From assembly GCF_006861795.1 (NCBI RefSeq), contig NZ_VDGH01000001.1, forward strand, positions 376,117 to 440,116: 64,000 nt of DNA, given 5' to 3'. The position numbers were made by a program, and so were the translations under genes. The stretch comes from Psychrobacillus lasiicapitis. GTDB lineage: Bacteria > Bacillota > Bacilli > Bacillales_A > Planococcaceae. Under the pieces are notes generated by a model. The model was given only the letters and a program-made list of their open reading frames with translations, did no database searches and was not told where the DNA came from. Numbering within the stretch: position 1 is the stretch's first letter; the number at the start of each line of letters is the position of its first letter. Of the stretch, positions 18,323 to 27,895 are shown piece after piece.

Positions 18323-18965
18323 TTTTCTTCATCCTTTTAGCACCTTCTCGACAGACAGATAGCAAAGGACATTCAGGACAGTTCGGATTTTGAGCCTTAC
18401 AGTGATAACGACCAAAGAATATCAACTGATGATGTGCCTTTGACCATAATTCGATTGGCGTTTTTTTCATGAGTGTTTCTTCCACCTGAAGTACAGAATC
18501 TTTCCATCTGCATAGTCCTAATCGTTTTGTCACACGTTCTACATGTGTATCGACTGCGATTGCAGGAATATCAAATGCAACAGAAACGACGACATTCGCC
18601 GTTTTGCGTCCTACCCCCGGAAAAGTCGTAAGCAAATCTCTGTCTACGGGTACTTCTCCATCATATAAGTCGATCAGCTGTTGACTTAATGCTTGAATAT
18701 TTTTTGCTTTGTTACGATAAAGTCCAATTGATCGGATATCATTTTGTAATTCTTCAATCGGGACGGCTAAATAATCTTCGGGCTTTGTATATTTTTGAAA
18801 TAAGTCTTTTGTTACTTTGTTCACCAGTACATCTGTACACTGAGCGGATAATAACGTTGCAACTAATAGCTCAAATGGATTTTTATGAACGAGTTCACAA
18901 TGCGCATCTGGGAACATTCGCTCCATCTCATCTAGGCAATAATGCCATTGTACTTTCGTAAGCAA
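18309..18965 (-). CDS. nth: Endonuclease III (DNA glycosylase/AP lyase)
   Basis: A 218-residue base-excision repair enzyme that removes oxidised pyrimidines and nicks abasic sites. The helix-hairpin-helix GVGRKTANVV (near 115) precedes the catalytic Asp in VDTHVERV. The C-terminal 4Fe-4S loop is complete (C-x6-C-x2-C-x5-C in CKAQNPNCPECPLLSVC, near 190-206). The catalytic Lys lies in LLSAQCTDVLVNKVT. The start is TTG with AGGTGG upstream. It is in the dnaD-nth-ypoC order of Bacillales and begins 11 nt after dnaD ends. Confidence 0.97.
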   Translation of the reverse strand: MLTKVQWHYCLDEMERMFPDAHCELVHKNPFELLVATLLSAQCTDVLVNKVTKDLFQKYTKPEDYLAVPIEELQNDIRSIGLYRNKAKNIQALSQQLIDLYDGEVPVDRDLLTTFPGVGRKTANVVVSVAFDIPAIAVDTHVERVTKRLGLCRWKDSVLQVEETLMKKTPIELWSKAHHQLIFFGRYHCKAQNPNCPECPLLSVCREGAKRMKKIVTA

Positions 18966-18976
18966 AATTCTTCCAC

Positions 18977-19687
18977 CTACTCTCTCTCTTCTAACCAGTT
19001 ATAAAATGAAACTTTTGTAGTTCTGGTTGGCATTTCCATTTGTTTTTGAACTGGTATTTGCTGTCTAAATTGTGCCGTCTGATTTTCGGCTGCATCTACC
19101 GTTTTAATATTTTTCTTTTTCCACTCAAATAAAATACGATCAATATAACGCAGGCTTAGTTTTTGTGATAACACCGCTTCTTTTAATGCTAATCGAATTA
19201 AAGCTGCTGAGTGTTTATCTTGGTCAAACCACATACCAATTGTTTCGTATTCCATTGGTGATAACAGCCTGCCAAATTCTGATTCAAACAGTTTATAGAT
19301 TTCACCTTCATCTTCTTTTACTTGCTCGTTTTCGACTCGATTTTCTTCTTGTTCCACATGATCTACCAAAAGCTCCCATAAATGATGGAAAGCATAATAT
19401 TCAAAGTGAACTCCGTCTGCGTCCATATGCTGATCAATTTGCACTAGCCCTTTTTGAACGAGACGTTGTAAGATAGTGACTACTTTATTTTCATTGAAAT
19501 GCGTGCGATCTGCTAAATTTTGTGGCGTTGGAAAATGATTTCCTGCTTCTCCATAAGCGATTAAATGTAATAAAAGAATCGCTTCTTCATCTTTAATATT
19601 AATCGCTTTGTAATGACTAAAAAAAAGCTGGGAAATGGTTACATTTCCCTGCTCAGTCCAGATACGGAGTCGATCTCGCTTTTGCAT
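18977..19687 (-). CDS. dnaD: DNA replication initiation protein DnaD
   Basis: A 236-residue primosomal protein that acts with DnaA, DnaB and DnaI to load the replicative helicase and remodel DNA. It has an N-terminal winged-helix oligomerisation domain (about 1-115) and a C-terminal DnaD/DnaB2 domain. The family motif ALKEAVLSQKLSLRYIDRIL is present, and the end YNWLEE matches B. subtilis DnaD. The start at 19687 has GGAG 9 nt upstream; the frame extends to 19717 without a better site. It lies between asnS and nth, as in B. subtilis. Confidence 0.95.
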   Translation of the reverse strand: MQKRDRLRIWTEQGNVTISQLFFSHYKAINIKDEEAILLLHLIAYGEAGNHFPTPQNLADRTHFNENKVVTILQRLVQKGLVQIDQHMDADGVHFEYYAFHHLWELLVDHVEQEENRVENEQVKEDEGEIYKLFESEFGRLLSPMEYETIGMWFDQDKHSAALIRLALKEAVLSQKLSLRYIDRILFEWKKKNIKTVDAAENQTAQFRQQIPVQKQMEMPTRTTKVSFYNWLEERE

Positions 19688-19730
19688 ACCCATCGTCTCC
19701 TTTTTCTTAAATTGCAATGTGATTAAATTA

Positions 19731-21026
19731 TTACGGATATAAACGATTTAACAGACGTGGGAATGGAATCGTCTCACGAATATGCTCCACTCCACTTAGC
19801 CATGCTACTGTACGTTCTAAACCTAGTCCAAATCCAGAATGCGGTACAGAACCTTGCTTGCGAAGATCTAAATACCAAGCATAAGCAGCTTCATCTAAAC
19901 CATGCTCTTGTATACGTTGTTTTAAAAGATCATAATCCCAAATACGCTCGGAACCACCAATGATTTCTCCATATCCTTCTGGAGCAATTAAGTCGGCACA
20001 TAATACAACATCATCGCGTGTTGGATGTGGTTGCATATAGAATGGTTTAATCCCTACTGGATAATGTGTGATGAATACTGGTTTATCATAACTTTCAGCA
20101 ATTGCTGTTTCATGAGGAGCACCGAAATCATCTCCCCACACAATGTCATCGAATCCTTTTTCATGTAAAAGTTTAATCGCATCATCATAAGTAATACGAG
20201 GGAACGGCGCTTGAATATTTTCTAATTTCGATAAATCGCGACCAAGACGCTCTAACTCGATTTTACAGTTTTTCAAAACAGCTTGCGCGATAAATGCGAC
20301 ATATTGTTCTTGAATTTCTAAGTTTTCTTCCAGTTCACAAAAAGCCATTTCTTGTTCAATCATCCAGAACTCGATTAAATGACGACGTGTTTTCGATTTT
20401 TCTGCACGGAAAGTTGGTCCGAAAGAAAATACTTTTCCAAGTGCCATTGCTGAAGCTTCTAAATATAATTGTCCAGATTGAGAAAGATATGCATCCTCGT
20501 CAAAATATTTTGTATGGAATAATTCAGACGTTCCTTCTGGAGATGAACCAGTTAAAATAGGCGGATCTGCTTTAATGTGACCATTATTATTAAAAAACTC
20601 ATACGTTGCACGAATAATTTCATTACGGATTTTCATAACGGCATGTTGTTTTCTTGAACGTAACCATAAATGACGGTTGTCCATTAAAAATTCAGTTCCA
20701 TGCTCTTTTGGTGTAATTGGGAAATCAACAGCAGCTTGTATAACTTCAATTTCTTTTACTTGTAATTCATAACCAAATGAAGATCTTTCATCTTTTGTTA
20801 CTTCTCCAATTACATACATAGAAGTTTCTTGTGTTAACCCTTTTGCTTTTTGGAAAATATCTTCTCCCACTTCTTCTTTTACTACTACACCTTGTACAAA
20901 GCCAGAGCCATCACGCAATTGTAAAAAAGCAATTTTTCCACTTGAACGTTTGTTAGCAAGCCATGCGCCAAGTTTAATTGTTTCGCCTACATGGTAAGAC
21001 ATCTCATTAATCATTATTTTCTTCAT
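19731..21026 (-). CDS. asnS: Asparaginyl-tRNA synthetase
   Basis: A class II aminoacyl-tRNA synthetase of 431 residues that charges tRNA-Asn. It has an N-terminal OB-fold anticodon-binding domain (about 1-110, with [16 protein letters not shown]) and a catalytic domain with [11 protein letters not shown] (motif 2) and [15 protein letters not shown] (motif 3). The start at 21026 has GGAGG 6 nt upstream; the longer GTG start would contain it. In B. subtilis aspB lies between ypmB and asnS; here the gap is only 27 nt and aspB is absent. No T-box leader is seen upstream. Confidence 0.97.
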   Translation of the reverse strand: MKKIMINEMSYHVGETIKLGAWLANKRSSGKIAFLQLRDGSGFVQGVVVKEEVGEDIFQKAKGLTQETSMYVIGEVTKDERSSFGYELQVKEIEVIQAAVDFPITPKEHGTEFLMDNRHLWLRSRKQHAVMKIRNEIIRATYEFFNNNGHIKADPPILTGSSPEGTSELFHTKYFDEDAYLSQSGQLYLEASAMALGKVFSFGPTFRAEKSKTRRHLIEFWMIEQEMAFCELEENLEIQEQYVAFIAQAVLKNCKIELERLGRDLSKLENIQAPFPRITYDDAIKLLHEKGFDDIVWGDDFGAPHETAIAESYDKPVFITHYPVGIKPFYMQPHPTRDDVVLCADLIAPEGYGEIIGGSERIWDYDLLKQRIQEHGLDEAAYAWYLDLRKQGSVPHSGFGLGLERTVAWLSGVEHIRETIPFPRLLNRLYP

Positions 21027-21053
21027 AGTTTCCTCCACAAGTCAAAAGTTTAA

Positions 21054-21542
21054 TTATAAATTCGAGATTTTTTTCCACCAATCTCCATTATCAAAAAGAA
21101 GATATACATAGTTGAGATTGTTTTTTTCGTTTACATACGTTATTTCCCAAACAGGACCAACTTCTTCCACGCCGAGCTTCGCATGCAATAATTCACCATT
21201 TTTTTCATTGCTCATGGCAAGTTCTATTGCTTTCTCTTTCGATATACCATCCCGTAATTTAACTTCCATTATCGCGTCATCTGTTTTTTTCTCTGGAAGA
21301 AAGAATGCTTTTTCTTCTCCCTTTGCCGTTTTACCGATAACGGTATGGAAAGTATTTGTACTATTGTACACATAGGAAGCATCTACTTGAGCGAGTAAAT
21401 GGTTTTTTGTTACATAGGTTTCCGCGTTTTCATTTGCTTCTTTAAATGGTATTTTCGCCTGAAAATAAATAAGTAAACTAAGTATCACGGTTAAGCTGAA
21501 TGCAAATACAACGATAAATAGGAGCCATCTTTTAAGTACCAT
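21054..21542 (-). CDS. ypmB: YpmB-like membrane-anchored protein
   Basis: A 162-residue protein with one N-terminal membrane anchor (about 5-28, FIVVFAFSLTVILSLLIYF) and an extracytoplasmic PepSY-like domain. The domain contains KEKAIELAMSNE and ends in VYLLFDNGDWWKKISNL. It matches the YpmB/DUF5590 family, whose function is not established. It lies between ypmA and asnS in the dinG operon with 3 nt from ypmA. PepSY-like folds often inhibit peptidases or sense the wall; nothing here proves that. Confidence 0.85.
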   Translation of the reverse strand: MVLKRWLLFIVVFAFSLTVILSLLIYFQAKIPFKEANENAETYVTKNHLLAQVDASYVYNSTNTFHTVIGKTAKGEEKAFFLPEKKTDDAIMEVKLRDGISKEKAIELAMSNEKNGELLHAKLGVEEVGPVWEITYVNEKNNLNYVYLLFDNGDWWKKISNL

Positions 21543-21545
21543 ATG

Positions 21546-21716
21546 TTAAGTCCTATAAATTGTAAAAACGCACTTTTCTTGATCTTCTTTATCAAGCGCC
21601 AAGCCAAACATCAAATCCTGCTGTTTTAATGTTCGATTTAATGCATCCACTAGTTTGTATAAGTCCGATTGATAATTGACAGTAACAGTAGATAGCACTT
21701 CAATTTTGTTTTCCAT
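21546..21716 (-). CDS. ypmA: YpmA-like small protein (DUF4264)
   Basis: A 56-residue gene that is easily missed. It starts MENKIEVLSTVTVNYQ and ends KCVFTIYRT, matching B. subtilis YpmA in length, sequence type and place between dinG and ypmB. The sequence DLYKLVDALNRTLKQQDLMF suggests a small alpha/beta fold. The ribosome binding site (GCGGGTAG) is weak, so translation may depend on the upstream dinG, which ends 22 nt before it. Function is unknown. Confidence 0.85.
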   Translation of the reverse strand: MENKIEVLSTVTVNYQSDLYKLVDALNRTLKQQDLMFGLALDKEDQEKCVFTIYRT

Positions 21717-21738
21717 ATTTCTACCCGCTTTCTAAATC

Positions 21739-24495
21739 TCATCCTTCATTAGTATACCAATTTTCAAGCTCTAAGACCATATTTTCGAGCGTAACTTTCT
21801 TAACAGGAATATTAGGAATTGCCTGTAAAAAGTCACTTCCATAGGATTTTGTTTCTATTCTTCTATCTAAAACGATAAATACTCCCTTATCATTCGATGA
21901 GCGTATTAAACGACCGAAACCTTGTCTAAATCGTAAAACAGCTTCTGGTAGTGAATATGCGGTAAACGGATTTTGACCGTTAACGCTGAGCAATTCTGCA
22001 CGCTTTTTATATAAAGGGTCATCTGGTGATGAAAATGGCAGACGAACCATTATAATAACCGACAGTGCATCCCCTGGAACGTCCACTCCTTCCCAAAAAC
22101 TGTTCGTTCCAAATAAAACAGATTTCGAGAAACGTTGAAAGGATTTTAATAGACGCATTCTACTTCCAGAAGTCATACCTTGAGCAAATAACATATAGTC
22201 TTCAAGTAAATTGGTATCTTGAATGATTTCTACTGTTTTCCTTAACATATCTTGCGATGTAAATAAAACAAAGCATCTGCCTTCTGTTATAAGTACAGTT
22301 TGAACAATCGCTTCAGCCACTGCCTCAATATAATCACTTTGAGAAACTTGCTTAATATCTGGCATATCTTCCATGATTAATAGCTCTGCTCCATTATAAT
22401 AATCAGCAGCCGCCCGATATTGCTGAATCGGAATATTCGTACTTAACCCTAATTGAGAAGTTATAAAATGACGATTAGATGGCACAGTGAGTGTACCCGA
22501 CGTCCAAATAACTGCACCAGCTAGCCTCAATGGGTCTACTGCTTCTTTAATATCTTTTTGGTAATTTAACGGTCGTTTAATAATGGTCAAACTGCCCGGA
22601 ATACTTCTCGTATCAATTTCTAACCATTTAGCCTCCACCGCTTCATCAATTAAGAAGATTTCATCCCATTCGCTTACTTTAATCTCAAGCTCTCTTATCC
22701 AATATTCCCACTCGTTCAATAGCACAACAGCTTCATCATCCAGTTTATTTTTCACATAAGTAGCTAATATTGATTTTGCAGAGAATATATACGATTGCAT
22801 TGCTGTCGCAACTGCACGGAAAATCGATGTGTCCAAGTTTAAATCTTCTAAGGTTGCCGTTCTTTTTGTACTTTTCGAATGTCCCTTTGTAGGTGGGATA
22901 GCATCTGTAATAGATGAAATAGCTTGATCAAAGGTCTCGACTACATCTACATATAGTTTTTCCAGTCGAATTCGTAGCGCTAAAGGTATATGCAGAAGTG
23001 CCAATCTAGTAAGCAGTTGGTCGGTATCTAGTGTTCCAAACTGGCCTAATACATATTTCCAAGTTGTATAAGAAAAAACGCGTTCTTTACGGGACATGCT
23101 TGCATGAATGACTTGATGAGCTTCGTCTATAATGGTTGCACAACCATGTGCTAATAATTTTTTCTCTCGTTCTCGTTCTGCCATAATCATGGCATGATTT
23201 GTAACTAAAATATCACATTTTTCACTTTTACGAAGTGCTCTTTCATAAAAGTCCATTTCTCGCTCTTGCAATACTTTCGAAAGCGCCGTTTTTCTAATTT
23301 TATCTACGAATAATTGGCCGCCTCCAGAAACATTTAACTCGGTTAAATCCCCTTCATCTGTTAATGTCAGCCAAACTAATATTTGCATAATCGTAAATGT
23401 TTCGTCGTACGATTCATCATCTAGTTGTACATGCTGCCAGAATCGATACAAGTCTATATAATGTTGCATTCCTTTTAGTTTTGCTACACGTATTGGAGTG
23501 CCTAAAATAGATTTTAACTTCGGGATTTCCTCCAACACCAGCTGATCGATCAAATGAGTTGTATAAGTACTTATAATGACTGGCTTTTGGTGATTAAGCC
23601 CGTATATTGTAGCAGGCAATAAATACCCTAATGTTTTTCCGATGCCAGTCTCTGCTTCACATACCGTTTCTGCTTTATTATCTAGCGCATGTTGAATTTC
23701 ATCCATAAACGCAAACTGCCCTTGTCTCTCTTCAAAACGGGTAAGTCCTTTTTGAAACAAGTCAATTTTAAGCTCTTTTGTTCTTGGATAAGAAATCGAT
23801 GTAAGACTTGTATCATGTTCTTTTTCCAATTCTTTTAATGGAATTCCCCGGTACGTCGGATAGTTAGTAGCATCATATTGCTTTCTTTTCTCGGCTAGTA
23901 CATCAAAAAATAATATCGATAAATTTGATTTTAACTGAAAGGATCGTTTATGTAATAATTCGATTGTTTTTACTGGTAAGCTTTTTAATCGTTCGATACA
24001 TTTTAATAATAAATAGGCAGTAGCTAACGCATCATCGTCTGCCCGATGTGCTGCCTCTAACGGGATATGTAATTCGGTTGCAATATCCTGTAGTTTATAA
24101 CTATACAGATTTGGAAACATAAGCTTAGCAAACTCTACTGTATCCATCGTTTTACATACAAGCTTTGGAAGCCCTACACGTTGTAATTCTTTTTGCAAAA
24201 AGGGCAGGTCAAAGTGAATATTATGTGCAACAAAAATATGGTCTTGCAGCAAATCTAACACTTTAGACCCAATTGCTTCGAACAATGGTGCATGTTGTAC
24301 ATCTTTGTCTTTAATTTTCGTTAAATCTTGTATAAAAAAAGGGATTGGTTTTTTGGGATTGATAAAGGTTGTAAACGTATCCACTATGTTGCCGTTTTCA
24401 ATAAATACAATTGCAAGTTGAATAATACGGTCACCACTCGTCGATGAATGGCCTGTTGTTTCAATATCAACAACTGCATATTTATGATTTTCCAT
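21739..24495 (-). CDS. dinG: DinG-family helicase with N-terminal 3'-5' exonuclease domain
   Basis: A 918-residue fusion of a DnaQ-like exonuclease and a superfamily 2 helicase. The exonuclease (about 1-170) has VDIETTGHSS, AHNIHFDLPF and HRADDDALAT carrying the DEDDh residues. The helicase has AETGIGKTLGYLLPA (Walker A, near 280), IDEAHQ (near 457) and FGRLIRSS (motif VI). The four-cysteine Fe-S site of Gram-negative DinG is absent, as is usual for Firmicutes. It probably degrades or unwinds nucleic acids in repair; the S. aureus homologue acts mainly as a nuclease. It heads the minus-strand operon that runs down to ypoC. Confidence 0.95.
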   Translation of the reverse strand: MENHKYAVVDIETTGHSSTSGDRIIQLAIVFIENGNIVDTFTTFINPKKPIPFFIQDLTKIKDKDVQHAPLFEAIGSKVLDLLQDHIFVAHNIHFDLPFLQKELQRVGLPKLVCKTMDTVEFAKLMFPNLYSYKLQDIATELHIPLEAAHRADDDALATAYLLLKCIERLKSLPVKTIELLHKRSFQLKSNLSILFFDVLAEKRKQYDATNYPTYRGIPLKELEKEHDTSLTSISYPRTKELKIDLFQKGLTRFEERQGQFAFMDEIQHALDNKAETVCEAETGIGKTLGYLLPATIYGLNHQKPVIISTYTTHLIDQLVLEEIPKLKSILGTPIRVAKLKGMQHYIDLYRFWQHVQLDDESYDETFTIMQILVWLTLTDEGDLTELNVSGGGQLFVDKIRKTALSKVLQEREMDFYERALRKSEKCDILVTNHAMIMAEREREKKLLAHGCATIIDEAHQVIHASMSRKERVFSYTTWKYVLGQFGTLDTDQLLTRLALLHIPLALRIRLEKLYVDVVETFDQAISSITDAIPPTKGHSKSTKRTATLEDLNLDTSIFRAVATAMQSYIFSAKSILATYVKNKLDDEAVVLLNEWEYWIRELEIKVSEWDEIFLIDEAVEAKWLEIDTRSIPGSLTIIKRPLNYQKDIKEAVDPLRLAGAVIWTSGTLTVPSNRHFITSQLGLSTNIPIQQYRAAADYYNGAELLIMEDMPDIKQVSQSDYIEAVAEAIVQTVLITEGRCFVLFTSQDMLRKTVEIIQDTNLLEDYMLFAQGMTSGSRMRLLKSFQRFSKSVLFGTNSFWEGVDVPGDALSVIIMVRLPFSSPDDPLYKKRAELLSVNGQNPFTAYSLPEAVLRFRQGFGRLIRSSNDKGVFIVLDRRIETKSYGSDFLQAIPNIPVKKVTLENMVLELENWYTNEG

Positions 24496-24730
24496 TATTC
24501 CTCAACTCGCTATCCATTATGTTCTAAAAAAATTGTACCACATTCGGGAAACAGAAACGAAAAATATGTGAAAAAGAAAAGCTGGTTTTTTAGGGTTACT
24601 TCTTTAAAAATGCATCGTAAATAGTGACCGCTGTGATTTTCACTTCAGACGTACGCTTTCTACTGGTTGGCCGCTTAGTCGCTCAATGCTAATTTCCCAA
24701 TATAATGTGATGGCAGGATAAAAAATTCCT

Positions 24731-24836
24731 TAAAATGGTTAAGGGCAACCAACCGACTGTTGAAAGCAACCAGTTCAAGTCTGAAAGCAACTATATTAAC
24801 TCTGAGAGCAACCAGCTGTTTAAAAAGCAAGTTTCT
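24731..24836. repeat. 21-bp-period AGCAACCA array, copy 3
   Basis: GCAAC cores start at 24745, 24766, 24787 and 24808, exactly 21 nt apart. The head AAAATGGTTAAGGGCAACC precedes them and the tail AAGCAAGTTT (core at 24827) follows. The 24496-24965 gap between dinG and the panD terminator holds no gene that I can support. Confidence 0.9.
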
Positions 24837-24965
24837 ATAGATTGAGTCGAGGATATCTGTTACAACATTGCGCGTAGTGGATGTTACGTTGCGCGTTTAT
24901 AAAAGTGAGGATACTTTGCCCTACGACCATTATTTCTATAAAGTAACTTTAAAAAAGCGAAAAGA

Positions 24966-24989
24966 CTCCCGAAATTTAATCTTCGGGAG
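24966..24989 (-). terminator. Terminator of panBCD
   Basis: CTCCCGAA/TTCGGGAG stem, followed on the minus strand by TCTTTTCGCTTTTTT. It begins 15 nt after the panD stop. Confidence 0.9.
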
Positions 24990-25004
24990 CCTGCTTTTAC
25001 AATA

Positions 25005-25388
25005 TTACATTACTGTTGCTTCTGGCTCATAATGAATAATCTGTTTAATCGTGTTGTCTTCATTCATTATAGCAACGGTAGGTTGATGAGATGATGCTTC
25101 TTCGTTCATCACATAGGCATACGATAAAATGATAACAATATCTCCACGTTGTACGAGACGAGCAGCTGCTCCGTTTACACAGATAACCCCGCTCCCTCTT
25201 TCTCCTGAAATTATATACGTTTCAAAGCGCGCGCCATTATTATTGTTTACGATATGCACTTTTTCATTTGGCAGCATGCCTACCGTGTCTAAAATATTTT
25301 GGTCAATCGTAATACTTCCAACATAATTTAAATCCGCTTCAGTTACAGTTGCACGATGAATTTTACCATTTAACATCATTCTTAACAT
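25005..25388 (-). CDS. panD: Aspartate 1-decarboxylase (pyruvoyl-dependent)
   Basis: A 127-residue proenzyme that makes beta-alanine from L-aspartate for pantothenate synthesis. Self-cleavage between Gly24 and Ser25 (YVGSITID) yields the pyruvoyl group; Lys9, His11 and Tyr-containing motifs of the active site are in place ([14 protein letters not shown]). Length equals the family norm. The gene begins 3 nt after panC ends, with AAGGAAG upstream. It is the last gene of panB-panC-panD. Confidence 0.98.
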   Translation of the reverse strand: MLRMMLNGKIHRATVTEADLNYVGSITIDQNILDTVGMLPNEKVHIVNNNNGARFETYIISGERGSGVICVNGAAARLVQRGDIVIILSYAYVMNEEASSHQPTVAIMNEDNTIKQIIHYEPEATVM

Positions 25389-25391
25389 AGC

Positions 25392-26237
25392 TTACACTTC
25401 CTTTACATCTATAAGAATATTATCTATTAAGCGCGCTTTTTCGAAAAATACAGCCGTTGCAAATAAGAGCTGCTCCGCATGCTCTGAAACTTGCTGCAAT
25501 AACGGGTATGTCACAACTTCAAAATAATCTATTTTACCAGATGTATTTTCCTCGATATGAGCTTTTCCTATCTCAATCGCTTCAGCTATATTCTTCGTTT
25601 GCTTCCAGTGCTCTGTTGCTAGTGTTAAAGCTTTATGCAGATGAATTGCTTCCACACGTTCTTGTTCACTCAAAAACACATTTCGAGAGCTTTTCGCAAG
25701 TCCGTCTTCTTCACGAACTGTTGCAACACGAACAATATGAACAGGGAAATTATATGCCTTAGCAAATGTTTCGATAATGGCTAGCTGCTGCGCATCTTTT
25801 TGTCCAAAATAGGCATTTGTTGGTTGGATAAGATTAAACAATTTTGTGATCACTTTTAATACACCATCGAAATGACCTGGTCTACTTTCTCCACATAGTT
25901 TGGTAGAAAGCTCCCCTACTTGAATGGTAATCCCACTTTCAAATGGATACATTTCTTCTGGCGTAGGATTAAAAACAAGATCCACCCCAGCTTCTGTAGC
26001 AATTTTTACATCGCGCTCAATATCACGTGGATATCTATCTAAATCTTCATTTGGTCCAAATTGTGCCGGATTGACGAAAATGGTCGCAACTACAAATTCA
26101 TTTTCTTTTCTTGCTTTATTTAACAATGCTTGATGACCCTCATGTAAATAACCCATAGTTGGGACAAGACCGATTGTTTGATGTTTATGTGCTTCGAGAA
26201 TAGTTTTTAACTCATCGATTGTTTGAACTGTTTGCAT
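25392..26237 (-). CDS. panC: Pantothenate synthetase (pantoate-beta-alanine ligase)
   Basis: A 281-residue ATP-dependent ligase joining pantoate and beta-alanine. [14 protein letters not shown] holds the HxGH nucleotide-binding motif (near 33). [11 protein letters not shown] and the KSSRN loop ([11 protein letters not shown]), equivalent to KMSKS, complete the active site. The start lies 26 nt inside the end of panB behind GGAGG, so translation is coupled. It has standard length and a cytosolic location. Confidence 0.98.
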   Translation of the reverse strand: MQTVQTIDELKTILEAHKHQTIGLVPTMGYLHEGHQALLNKARKENEFVVATIFVNPAQFGPNEDLDRYPRDIERDVKIATEAGVDLVFNPTPEEMYPFESGITIQVGELSTKLCGESRPGHFDGVLKVITKLFNLIQPTNAYFGQKDAQQLAIIETFAKAYNFPVHIVRVATVREEDGLAKSSRNVFLSEQERVEAIHLHKALTLATEHWKQTKNIAEAIEIGKAHIEENTSGKIDYFEVVTYPLLQQVSEHAEQLLFATAVFFEKARLIDNILIDVKEV

Positions 26238-27072
26238 GAGTGGTGCCTCCGTACAATTGGTTTAGTTGCTCTTCTTTCATTGTAAATGAATGCTCTAAAG
26301 CAGGAAAACTTCCACTTTTCACTTCTTCCACATATTGCTGGATACCTGCTGCGATCGGTCCACCAACATTCGCAAATTCCTTTACAAATTTCGGAATATG
26401 ATGCGTGCCGTATTTTACTAAATCGTGAAATACTAATACTTGACCGTCGGCCGTAGCACCGGCCCCGATACCAATAGTCGGGATGATTAGCTCTTCCGAA
26501 ACTTTTGCCGTTAATTGGTGCGGAATACATTCTAAGACGACCGCGCAAGCACCTACTGCTTCACATTTTTTCGCGTCTTCTATTAATTTTTCTGCCGCTT
26601 CTGCCGTTTTTCCTTGCACTTTATATCCTCCAAGCACACCAGCAGACTGAGGTGTTAAACCAAGATGTGCTACAACCGGAATTCCTGCTGAAGTCAACTT
26701 CTCGATTACTAATAAAACATCGTCAGCGCCCTCTACTTTTACCGCTTGTGCTCCAGTTTGTTGCATAATTCTTACAGCATTCGCAAGCGACTGATCTAGT
26801 GAGCCGTGATACGTCCCAAATGGCATATCCACGACTAAAAATGTATTCGGTGCCCCTCTTCTTGCTGCTTTTCCGTGATGAATCATATCTTCCATTGTTA
26901 CTAATACAGTAGAGTCATAACCTAGCACAACCATTCCAACAGAATCTCCAACCAATAGCATGTCGATTCCCGCTTCTTCCGCAAATTTGGCAGTCGGATG
27001 GTCATACGCTGTCATCATCGTAATCTTTTCTTCTTTTTTCTTCATTTCTACAAAATTACTCGTTGTTTTCAA
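26212..27072 (-). CDS. panB: 3-methyl-2-oxobutanoate hydroxymethyltransferase
   Basis: A 286-residue enzyme using methylene-tetrahydrofolate to convert alpha-ketoisovalerate to ketopantoate, the first committed step to pantothenate. Family motifs include [36 protein letters not shown] and [19 protein letters not shown]. The start is TTG behind an ideal GGAGG, seven nt away. It is the first gene of the operon and is preceded by a leader with an intrinsic terminator, so expression is probably controlled by attenuation. Confidence 0.98.
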   Translation of the reverse strand: MKTTSNFVEMKKKEEKITMMTAYDHPTAKFAEEAGIDMLLVGDSVGMVVLGYDSTVLVTMEDMIHHGKAARRGAPNTFLVVDMPFGTYHGSLDQSLANAVRIMQQTGAQAVKVEGADDVLLVIEKLTSAGIPVVAHLGLTPQSAGVLGGYKVQGKTAEAAEKLIEDAKKCEAVGACAVVLECIPHQLTAKVSEELIIPTIGIGAGATADGQVLVFHDLVKYGTHHIPKFVKEFANVGGPIAAGIQQYVEEVKSGSFPALEHSFTMKEEQLNQLYGGTTHANSSNNR

Positions 27073-27111
27073 TGAAATTCCTCCTCTTTTTAAGTGAAGA
27101 GAAAACCAACT

Positions 27112-27262
27112 AAAAAGCCCTTCGTTCCAAAAGAGGACAGAAGGGCAGAAAATGTAGATTCATAGGTTTTCTCCGTCCCTGTCATATGCAGATCAAGGCA
27201 GACTATTCAATTATTTGCTCGCCTGAAACTGGTGCAGTTCAACAAAGGATACTGCCCAACGG
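27112..27262 (-). promoter_or_regulatory. panB leader with attenuator; candidate pan RNA motif
   Basis: On the minus strand, a terminator stem GCCCTTC/GAAGGGC (27117-27146) followed by TTTTT lies about 40 nt before the panB start. Upstream, GGACGGAGAAAA (around 27166-27177) can pair with TTTTCT and GTCC of the terminator region, giving an alternative fold. Further upstream are GGGCAGT/ACTGC pairings. A pan RNA motif is known upstream of panB in Bacillus; I infer this leader is its equivalent, but I cannot verify the consensus bulges. Confidence 0.6.
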
Positions 27263-27266
27263 TTAT

Positions 27267-27296
27267 AGAATAACAGAAAATTAGTTTGGCGTCCAA
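27267..27296 (-). promoter_or_regulatory. Probable promoter of panBCD
   Basis: Minus-strand TTGGAC (27291-27296) and TATTCT (27267-27272) are 18 nt apart. They would give a leader of about 190 nt. Confidence 0.5.
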
Positions 27297-27377
27297 GTGA
27301 TTTTACTCAATGTAAAAATTGAATACTTAAATGGAAAAAGACCATCATATGTTCAACCATTAAAATGAGGTGAAAGA

Positions 27378-27822
27378 ATGAATACAATGTTACTCGCATT
27401 AATATCCTTAAGTTCTATTCTTTAATTCCAACCACTAGCATCCAACCAAGTATTATTGGCCTCTGAAACCTCCTCTTTTCAAGTCGAATACCCGGATAAT
27501 CAGAGTAAAACTTTTATAAGCGAAAATGAGTTTTATGCCAAGTTAGATAAAAAGCTCTACATGGAATATGAAAATGCATCTTACAGTATGCGCAAAAAGA
27601 TTTTCTTTCATGAGGTACCAGATACAGAATTAATATTCCGGAGGAAAATGGAACATTTCCAGCTTTCCTTTTATCCATCCCAATAGACAAGTATATTTTC
27701 TGGCATCTTTTCAACAAAACGAAAAGGAAGAATTTCATAAATATACTATAATAGACGCAGAAACAAATACCGCACTTCTTGGTGGGAATCACTATCATCT
27801 TTATGATAACCCATATAAATAA
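27378..27822 (+). pseudogene. Decayed gene for a small secreted protein
   Basis: A GAGGTG ribosome binding site and ATG at 27378 begin a hydrophobic leader (MNTMLLALISLSSIL) that hits TAA at 27423. The same frame continues without a start as FQPLASNQVLLASE and runs to 27686. A different frame then carries HPNRQVYFLASFQQNEKEE and IIDAETNTALLGGNHYHLYD to a stop at 27820. Joining these parts would give a protein of roughly 145 residues with a signal peptide. At least one nonsense change and one or two frameshifts are needed. I do not recognise the family. Sequencing errors remain possible but would have to be several. Confidence 0.6.
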
Positions 27823-27860
27823 CTTGTTTAGATTTAGTTATTTTTTCTAAAACGCAAAAA

Positions 27861-27888
27861 AGCTCCCGAAAACATATTTTCGAAAGCT
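27861..27888 (-). terminator. Terminator of birA
   Basis: AGCT-CGAAAA / TTTTCG-AGCT stem with a small internal loop, followed on the minus strand by TTTTTT. It lies 8 nt after the birA stop. Confidence 0.85.
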
Positions 27889-27895
27889 GCTTTAT

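Noticed and set aside
21027-21053. T-box leader for asnS
   Set aside because: The gap to ypmB is 27 nt, too short for a T-box, and no T-box core sequence was found in the window.
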